Positions 7,768 to 12,500 of a stretch of 12,500 nt of DNA are shown in pieces. Position numbers and translations under genes: made by a program. How positions within the stretch are numbered: position 1 is the stretch's first letter; the number at the start of each line of letters is the position of its first letter. The notes beneath the pieces were generated by a model. That model did no database searches and was not told where the DNA came from. It was given only the letters and a program-made list of their open reading frames with translations. This DNA is from Penaeus vannamei (Eukaryota; Arthropoda; Malacostraca; Decapoda; Penaeidae): NCBI RefSeq assembly GCF_042767895.1, contig NC_091555.1, positions 8,506,163-8,518,662 on the forward strand, given 5' to 3'.

Positions 7768-9333
7768 CTGTAGAGCGAGAGATATCACATCAGCAAGGCT
7801 AGAATGACAAAGGGACCGAAGATGCAAATCGTGGGTGCCATCAATTGATATAGTATCTGCATCATACTTGGCTTTTGTTTATGAATTCCTGAAGTGTGCT
7901 GGCAGATTCAGACAGTAACTGGAGATTATCATCTGATATGAAAAGGCAGTGAGAGAAAAGACAAGATTTGGATTGTGGAGTAGGACTTGCAACATGCTGA
8001 AGAATGAAGGAGATATTTTAGTGTGTTTGTTGTAAGTGTTTGAACATGAATTAACACCTAATGAAAGTGATGACAAAGATTGGGAATGAAAGGTTTATAA
8101 GGGTTGTGTAGGCCAGTACTCAGATACGTTTGGGTTTATGAAAGGCAGGGAATTAATGTAAGCTATTCTATGGAAGACATTGGGTGATGGTAGAAAGCAC
8201 AGGTGTAACGGAGCAAGAGAAGAGAGGAATGGGAAAGATGGAGAGCGATCAAGTGTAGTTTTCTGACAATGCCGATGAAGGTAAAACTGAAGATCTATAC
8301 AGCGTTTGAAAAATTTTCAATACAGTGTGGTGTATGGACTTGGTCAAGAAAAGAAAAGAGAAACACCTTGAGAAGGCGGGCATTAAACTTTTACAATGGC
8401 TGACAGGTTATCTAAGAGAGATGGAGATGGAGACATGAGACAGCTGAATATGGGGTCACAAGATGCAGAAGAAAACCATTACTGGCGACAGCCTATAGGA
8501 GTGGCCAACCCCACTTGTATGAAGAATGAGGTGTTATTTAAAGAAGTAATTAGATTATCCTCGCAAAAGAGCCACGATCCACATTTGCATAACATGACAA
8601 ACTTATCTATTGCAGTAACTTTATAAAATAAGTGTGGCCAGTTAAAAAGAAAGATAAAATTGTGTTGATTGTACCGCATAATTTATGAGAAACTAAAACA
8701 ACAACTGATGGCGTTCTTCTGACTGCCCTATCATTTGTAAACTGAAATGTTCTGCCACCTTTTGCTAAACTGACCTTTCATGCAGTAGATAGAGCACTCC
8801 GGGGTTCGGTTGCACAAGGCAGCACACGCAGCTTGAGACTTGTGCTTTAGACCTACTGCCTTCAGCTTGCAGTTTCCGAACGAATGGGGAAACGTGGTGG
8901 ATACCTATAAAAATATATTTTTCCATGGTTAACTAAATCGCATTCAGCTCATGTATCATTTTACAGACAAACACATGTATATGTTTGAACATCGGGGACG
9001 TGCACTGCCGCATACAAATCCAAAGTGACAAAGTTGCTTTCTTTATCCTGACGACAAAATTGAACTTTTACATCTAGTGCGTATTCACAGCGCAGGTATT
9101 GATCTTTTGCAGCCACTCTCAAAGAGCGAGGGAACGAGAAGTTCGGCGCAAACCTTGACGTATCCGACGCCCTCCCCCTGCGCAGAGACGCCCCTGGGGG
9201 AGGCCACGCAGGTGAGGACGGCGAGGGCGAGCAGGTTGGTCAGGGTAGTCAAGGTGACTAGGGTGACGAGGCCGACGAGGCTGGTCGCAAGGGTGAAGGC
9301 TAGCGGGCCTGTCCTTCCACGGGGCAGATCCAT
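7268..9333 (-). CDS. Secreted PAN/apple plus fucolectin-like (FTP) domain protein, 3 exons
   Basis: Three minus-strand exons, 9333-9154, 8904-8775 and 7767-7268, join in frame to 269 residues. Intron 1 (249 bp) is phase 0 and intron 2 (1007 bp) is phase 1; all four splice sites obey GT/AG. Residues 1-51 form a basic then strongly hydrophobic leader, with a plausible cleavage after VSA51. Residues 72-107 carry a PAN/apple-like pattern (C72, C87-x3-C91-x5-C97-x3-C101-x5-C107). Residues about 144-268 resemble the fucolectin/tachylectin-4/pentraxin-1 (FTP) galactose-binding fold: YYGIRSPLYAVDG at 153-165, HTLKVDL at 182-188, a closing VCEIAIS at 262-268. Secretion and glycan or pathogen recognition are inferred from these families; the ligand is unknown. 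The usual WW before VDL is absent. The frame appears intact. A multidomain receptor fragment is an alternative. Confidence 0.72.
8118..8530 (+). pseudogene. Decayed non-LTR retrotransposon fragment in intron 2
   Basis: The plus strand reads FGFMKGRELM, stop, AILW from about 8128, which resembles the RT finger motif FGFMPGRxTxDAIF of RTE-like elements. After an apparent internal deletion, about 8270-8430 gives KIYTAFEKFSIQCGVWTW and then EKHLEKAGIKLLQWLTGY. These resemble the conserved tail of the same RTs (KIYKTVVRP...YGAETW, then EKRLEVAEMRMLRWMCG). Next comes a WGH-containing piece comparable to the WYGHV motif. The match is by pattern and from memory. Several stops and shifts make it non-coding. 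It lies antisense within intron 2 of the lectin-like gene and is clearly more decayed than the element starting near 9590. Confidence 0.55.
8775..8904 (-). CDS. Exon 2 of the lectin-like gene: PAN/apple-like module
   Basis: 130 bases encode residues 61-103 plus one base of codon 104. The exon is too short and lacks an ATG, so it is easily missed. The 3' splice site is TATTTTTATAG before GTATCC, and the 5' splice site is AAAG before GTCAGT, a near-consensus donor. The core reads QAACAALCNRTPECSIYC. The cysteine spacing C-x3-C-x5-C-x3-C continues to a fifth cysteine (C107) at the start of exon 3, which supports the splice. The phases match both neighbours (0 on entry, 1 on exit). Confidence 0.65.
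9154..9333 (-). CDS. Exon 1 of the lectin-like gene: leader peptide
   Basis: 180 bases encode residues 1-60. The ATG at 9333-9331 lies in a good context (GGCCATGG). The peptide starts MDLPRGRTGP and then has about 30 hydrophobic residues rich in Leu, Val and Thr (11-44), longer than a typical signal peptide, so it could also act as a membrane anchor. The exon ends GTCAAG and the 5' splice site is GTTTGC, at a codon boundary. If read straight through, the frame continues only about 22 further codons. A sequence resembling a 3' splice site (TTTTTGTTATAG) lies just upstream, ending at 9356, so a 5' UTR intron is possible. Confidence 0.65.
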
Positions 9334-9589
9334 GGCCGACCGATCCTTACAAGTGCTATAACAAAAATTGGTACAATAAGCATTTCAATGATACACAGGT
9401 GGCTATTCCAAGAAACAAAAAAAGATCATGAGTTATTGTTAATTGTAAAATTGGAAAAGGAGTATTTTTTAAACGATTTTGAAATCGAAGCTTTTTATTT
9501 AGCTTTTAATTTTACATTCAGCTGCCAAAATTAGTCTGCTCGGTCTCTCCGTCTGCCTGATGAAACGTCCTTTTATCCAGTGACTCCTG
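9334..9589. promoter_or_regulatory. Short upstream region of the lectin-like gene
   Basis: Only about 250 bases of non-repeat sequence separate the lectin-like start codon from the retrotransposon. The region is AT-rich with a 3' splice-site-like sequence ending at 9356 (minus strand). I see no convincing TATA box or initiator, so the promoter may lie further upstream, beyond the element, if a 5' UTR intron exists. Confidence 0.3.
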
Positions 9590-9767
9590 TCCTGAGCAGG
9601 TGCCTGCTTCTGCATTTTGGGGTGTCAGTTCGCAGGAATTGCTCGAGGGGGAGAAAGTACTTAGGCAAATGAGGCTCAGGTGTGGTAGGTGCAATGTCAG
9701 GAAGGAAGGCAGCAGCTAGCGCCTAGGTGCAAGGTGAACGCCCATCCAGTTTGAATCGTATCATTGA

Positions 9768-9798
9768 CAATATATACATATATATATATAAATATATA
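9768..9798. repeat. Short TA microsatellite in the retrotransposon leader
   Basis: About 30 bases of ATATAC/TATATA sequence that add an Ile-Tyr repeat to the open frame beginning at 9727. It probably expanded after insertion or lies in untranslated leader, which suggests the true start codon is downstream. Confidence 0.75.
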
Positions 9799-10128
9799 AC
9801 CAGATATAACCTATCGACAGGGCTTCGTAAAAACGGAAAGGCTGGGAGTAGGAGAAAAGTCCCTTCCACACAGCAAGTGAGGCAGACTGTGGGCCCTGCT
9901 GGGAGGGCGACTGCTGGAGCGCAGGCTGGGAACGGGAACTACTCGTCTCGCCTGTGCTCTGGTGGCCGCCAGGCCAGAGTGAAGCTTGTGGGGGAAAGCC
10001 CTCGGGAACCCCACAGGTGGATGTTGGGGCACGCAGCCCGCCACCCCCTTTTATATAGGGCAGCGTCGGCGGGGGTGGCAGAGGTGGGATCCACCCGGAG
10101 TGACTGCCAGAGGCTGAACCTCAGGGGG

Positions 10129-10870
10129 GAAGTCAGGGTGGGGGCTTGGAACGTCTGTTCTTTGCGTCAGTATGATCGGTTGCCTCTACTGTCGAGGGAA
10201 CTGGGAAGGCTGAGGGTTGAGGTGGCTGCTCTCTCAGAGGTGAGGAGGCCTGGCAGCGGCATGACCTGTGTAGGTGGCTACACCTATTACTGGTCGGGCT
10301 GCAGCGGCGGCCACCATCTCCAGGGAGTACCCATTGCCATCTCCAGCAAACTCCAGCCCTCGGTAGTAGAGGTTACGCCTGTTGATGAGCGTATAATGGT
10401 ATTGAGATTGAAGCTATCTTTTGGTTTCATGTCTCTTATTGCTGTGTATGCTCCTACCGATGTTTGTAAACTTGACGTGAAAGAAATGTTCTACTTGCAT
10501 CTGTAGACAGATGTCCCCAGTGAGATATTCGTATTGTTCTAGGTGACTTCAGTGCGGTATCTGGCTGTGATCGAGCTGGCTATGAGATGTCTGTCGGTCC
10601 CCATGGTTCAGGAGCTGATGCCGGTAGTGAGAATAGCTTCCTTCTCCGGGACTTTGCTAGGTCCCAGAAATTGAGGATTTCTGGCTCCTGGTACCAGAGC
10701 CCAGACCCACATCGCTGGACATGGTACAGTGATGCAGGTAATGCAGCCAAGGAGATCGACCACATACTCGTTAGCACTTGTTGGAGGATCCTTCAGAATT
10801 GCAGGGTGTAACGGAGTGCTGAGTTCTGTGGTACTGACCATAGATTGGTTGTGGCTACCCGCCGGGTCCA
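10129..10870 (+). pseudogene. Retrotransposon endonuclease (EEP/APE-like) domain, broken
   Basis: This domain normally nicks target DNA to prime reverse transcription. Visible motifs: AWNVCSL with the catalytic Asn codon at 10150-10152; LSEVRR with Glu at 10237-10239; VYAPTD with Tyr at 10447-10449; LGDFSAVSGCDRAGYEM with Asp at 10545-10547; TDHR with Asp-His at 10836-10841. In LGDFSAV the Asn usual after DF is Ser (10551-10553), so a catalytic residue appears lost. Lesions: a frameshift near 10490-10497 (frame 1 to frame 3), TGA at 10521-10523 where the family has Arg, and TAA at 10809-10811. The upstream open frame begins at 9727, but the real start cannot be fixed. Confidence 0.8.
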
Positions 10871-11430
10871 CTTCAAAACTCCCCAGCGGTCAAATGATCA
10901 CCCTAGGGTGTTTCATTTGGACAGACTGAGGGAGGGGGAGTGTGCCCGTGGGTTTGCTGAGGCAATCTCTGATCGTTTTGCAATGCTCGACAGTCTGACA
11001 GACCCTGTTCTTCTGTGGAATATCTCCAAGCGTGAAACGCTTGATGCAGCTCAAGATATGATTGGTGTACGCCCGAGAGCAGTACAGAATTCCATCTCGC
11101 AGGAAGCCACAGATGCGCAGAACTCGGTCTCTGTTAAGAAGGGACAAGGAACAGTTTATAAGGAGTCTTACAGAGGAGGTAGAAGGCCATTTCTTTGTAA
11201 ATGACCTTCGTCCTGCATACCAAGCCCTGAGAAAGCTGAACTCCAAGCCCTCTTCACAGGTGACAGCAGTTCGCTCAGTAAGTGGTCAGATCGTTTCAGA
11301 TCCTGTTGCTGTGCGGGAACGTTGGGCTGAGTATTTTGAGCAGTTGTACCAGGTTGACCCACCAACAGTTGACTTGGATGCGGGCAGTGTCGAGATCCCA
11401 TCAGTGAGGACCCTCCCTCCCTAACTGAAG
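10845..11430 (+). pseudogene. Retrotransposon linker between endonuclease and RT, broken
   Basis: Reading continues in the same frame past the TAA at 10809 with VVATRRVHFKTPQRSNDHPR. It then shifts near 11100-11130 to a frame giving RRTRSLLRRDKEQ and WAEYFEQLYQVDPPT, a conserved stretch in these elements just ahead of the RT. A further shift occurs at about 11393-11400. The stretch is basic and Arg-rich (RIPSRRKPQMRRTRSLLRR), which may reflect nucleic-acid binding. Confidence 0.65.
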
Positions 11431-12500
11431 TTAGGGGGGCGATTTCCAAGCTGAAGAGTGGTAAAGCAGCAGGTATCTGCGGCATACCAGCTGAACTGTT
11501 AAAGGCTGGTGGTGAACCTAGGGCACGGGGGTTACATGCAGTCCTGGCTGCCATTTGGCGGTCCTGTACCGTTCCTCCTGACCTGTTGAGGAGTGTGGTC
11601 ATCCCTCTCTGGAAGGGGGACCGTTGGGACTGCAGCAATCACCGAGGCATCACACTGTTCAGTATACCAAGCAAGGTTCTTGCCCACATCCTTCTGAGAC
11701 GTATGAGAGACCATCTACTGAGGCACCAGAGACTGGAGCAATCTGGATTCACTCCTGGTAAGTCCACAATAGACCGTATCCTTGTGCTTCGAGTCATTGT
11801 AGAGCGCCGGCGTGAGTTCGGGAGTGGGCTGCTTGCAGCCTACATCGACCTCAAGAAGGCGTTCGATACAGTGCATCGGGAGTCACTCTAGGAGATCCTG
11901 AGACAGAGGAATTCCAACAAGGATTATTAGACTAATAGCAAGCCTGTATACTGGTACTGAAAGTGCTGTAAAGTGTGGTGCGGCCTGTCGAGCTTCTTTC
12001 CTGTTAGTTCAGGAGTGAGGCAAGGCTGTGTCCTTGCGCCAACTCTTTTCAACACTTGCATGGACTGGATACTGGGCAGAGATACTGTTCAAAGTCATTG
12101 TGGAGCAACACTGGGCAATATCAAAGTTACAGACCTTGACTTTGCTGATGACATTGCCATTCTATCTGTCTTTGGAAACCCTAGTGGCGGCTCTCGATGC
12201 ATTTAGCAATGAAGCAAAACCCTTGGGTCTAGAGGTCTCCTGGACCAAGACCAAGGTTCAGGAATTTGGGGACTTGTTAGGAGAACCTGTTCAGTTGGTA
12301 CGTGCTTGCGGCGAAGACATTGAAGTCACAGAGAGCTTTACATCCCTTGATAGTGTAGTTCATAACTCTGGGCTGTCAGACCATGAAGTCAGCAGATGGA
12401 TTGGCCTGGCAGCAGGGGTCATGAACTCTCTCAACAAGAGTATTTGGAGATGTCGGTACCTGTGCAAAAGGACTAAGCTATGGGTTTTCAAGGCCCTGAT
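11430..12500 (+). pseudogene. Retrotransposon reverse transcriptase domain, broken and partial
   Basis: RT motifs appear in order: AISKLKSGKAAGICGIPAEL (about 11439-11498), the NHRGITL region, FTPGKSTIDRI, motif A YIDLKKAFD (Asp at 11847-11849), motif B SGVRQGCVLAPTLFN, and motif C FADD (12141-12152, both Asp kept). The thumb region follows, KPLGLEVSWTKTKV and later SLNKSIWRCRYLC, running off the window. Lesions: TAG at 11889-11891 where Trp is expected, a frameshift at about 11908, another at about 11975-11980, and one near 12160-12168. Catalytic residues survive in the fragments but no continuous enzyme can be made. Confidence 0.85.

Larger units (their letters stand above)
9590..12500 (+). 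mobile_element. RTE-like non-LTR retrotransposon, degenerate, cut by window end
   Basis: Order of parts: a GC-richer 5' leader (about 9590-9830), an apurinic-type endonuclease (about 10129-10870), a linker, and a reverse transcriptase (about 11430 to the window end). There is no gag-like ORF, no RNase H in the visible part and no LTR. The endonuclease-RT order and the motifs fit the RTE clade, whose endonuclease is often misannotated in animal genomes as craniofacial development protein 2. The 5' boundary is estimated from the change in composition. A TA microsatellite (9768-9798) lies in the leader. The 3' end lies beyond the window. Clade assignment is from pattern and needs a search. Confidence 0.8.

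Noticed and set aside
7642..7827. A 61-codon minus-strand open frame overlapping exon 3
   Set aside because: It reads through the strong 3' splice site in another frame and lacks any domain signature.
8396..8626. A 76-codon plus-strand open frame
   Set aside because: It lies partly in the decayed retrotransposon fragment but in a frame different from the recognisable RT-tail peptide.
9077..9361. A 94-codon plus-strand open frame rich in Arg and Val
   Set aside because: It is the antisense of the leader exon. The minus-strand reading has a start context, a hydrophobic leader and matching splice phases.
1..12500. CRISPR arrays, bacterial operons, phage or endogenous viral genes
   Set aside because: No regularly spaced repeats, no ribosome-binding-site-led gene clusters and no recognisable viral proteins were seen. 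Intron-exon structure and repeats indicate a eukaryotic genome.

Overview
The window looks like eukaryotic nuclear DNA from an arthropod, most likely a decapod crustacean (a penaeid shrimp or crab). This is inferred from style, not from a marker gene. Genes are interrupted by short introns. AC, GT and very long TA microsatellites are abundant. There is an RTE-type non-LTR retrotransposon, a tRNA-derived SINE whose tail runs into a microsatellite, and a PAN-plus-fucolectin-like secreted protein of a kind common in crustaceans. Nothing suggests bacterial or organellar DNA.

Layout. Positions 1-1806 are AT-rich with no convincing gene. At 1807-1915 there is a possible isolated internal exon, and at 2296-2529 a 77-residue ORF with paired CxxC motifs. 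Positions 2646-2874 hold two diverged direct repeats offset by exactly 150 bp, with three G-run/C-run hairpins. A 322-bp MITE with about 30-bp terminal inverted repeats lies at 3423-3744. From 4241 to 6234 the sequence is mostly simple repeats: (AC)n, about 200 bp of (TA)n, an LTR-like fragment next to it, and GT-rich sequence. At 6275-6550 two copies of a tRNA-derived SINE head form a 96-bp-arm inverted repeat.

The best host gene is on the minus strand at 7268-9333. I could join three exons with matching splice phases (0, then 1) into a 269-residue protein: a hydrophobic leader, a PAN/apple-like cysteine module, then a fucolectin/pentraxin-like (FTP, galactose-binding fold) domain. The 1-kb second intron carries an old, decayed non-LTR retrotransposon fragment on the opposite strand. 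From about 9590 to the window edge, on the plus strand and head-to-head with the lectin-like gene, lies a second and better preserved RTE-like element with an apurinic-type endonuclease followed by reverse transcriptase. It carries at least nine frameshifts or stops, so it is a dead copy.

How the parts relate. One apparently intact secreted recognition-type gene sits among transposon debris. One dead retroelement has landed within about 250 bp upstream of its start codon, and another lies inside its intron. No operon-like or multi-gene system is visible. The novelty lies in the lectin-like gene and in the repeat structures.
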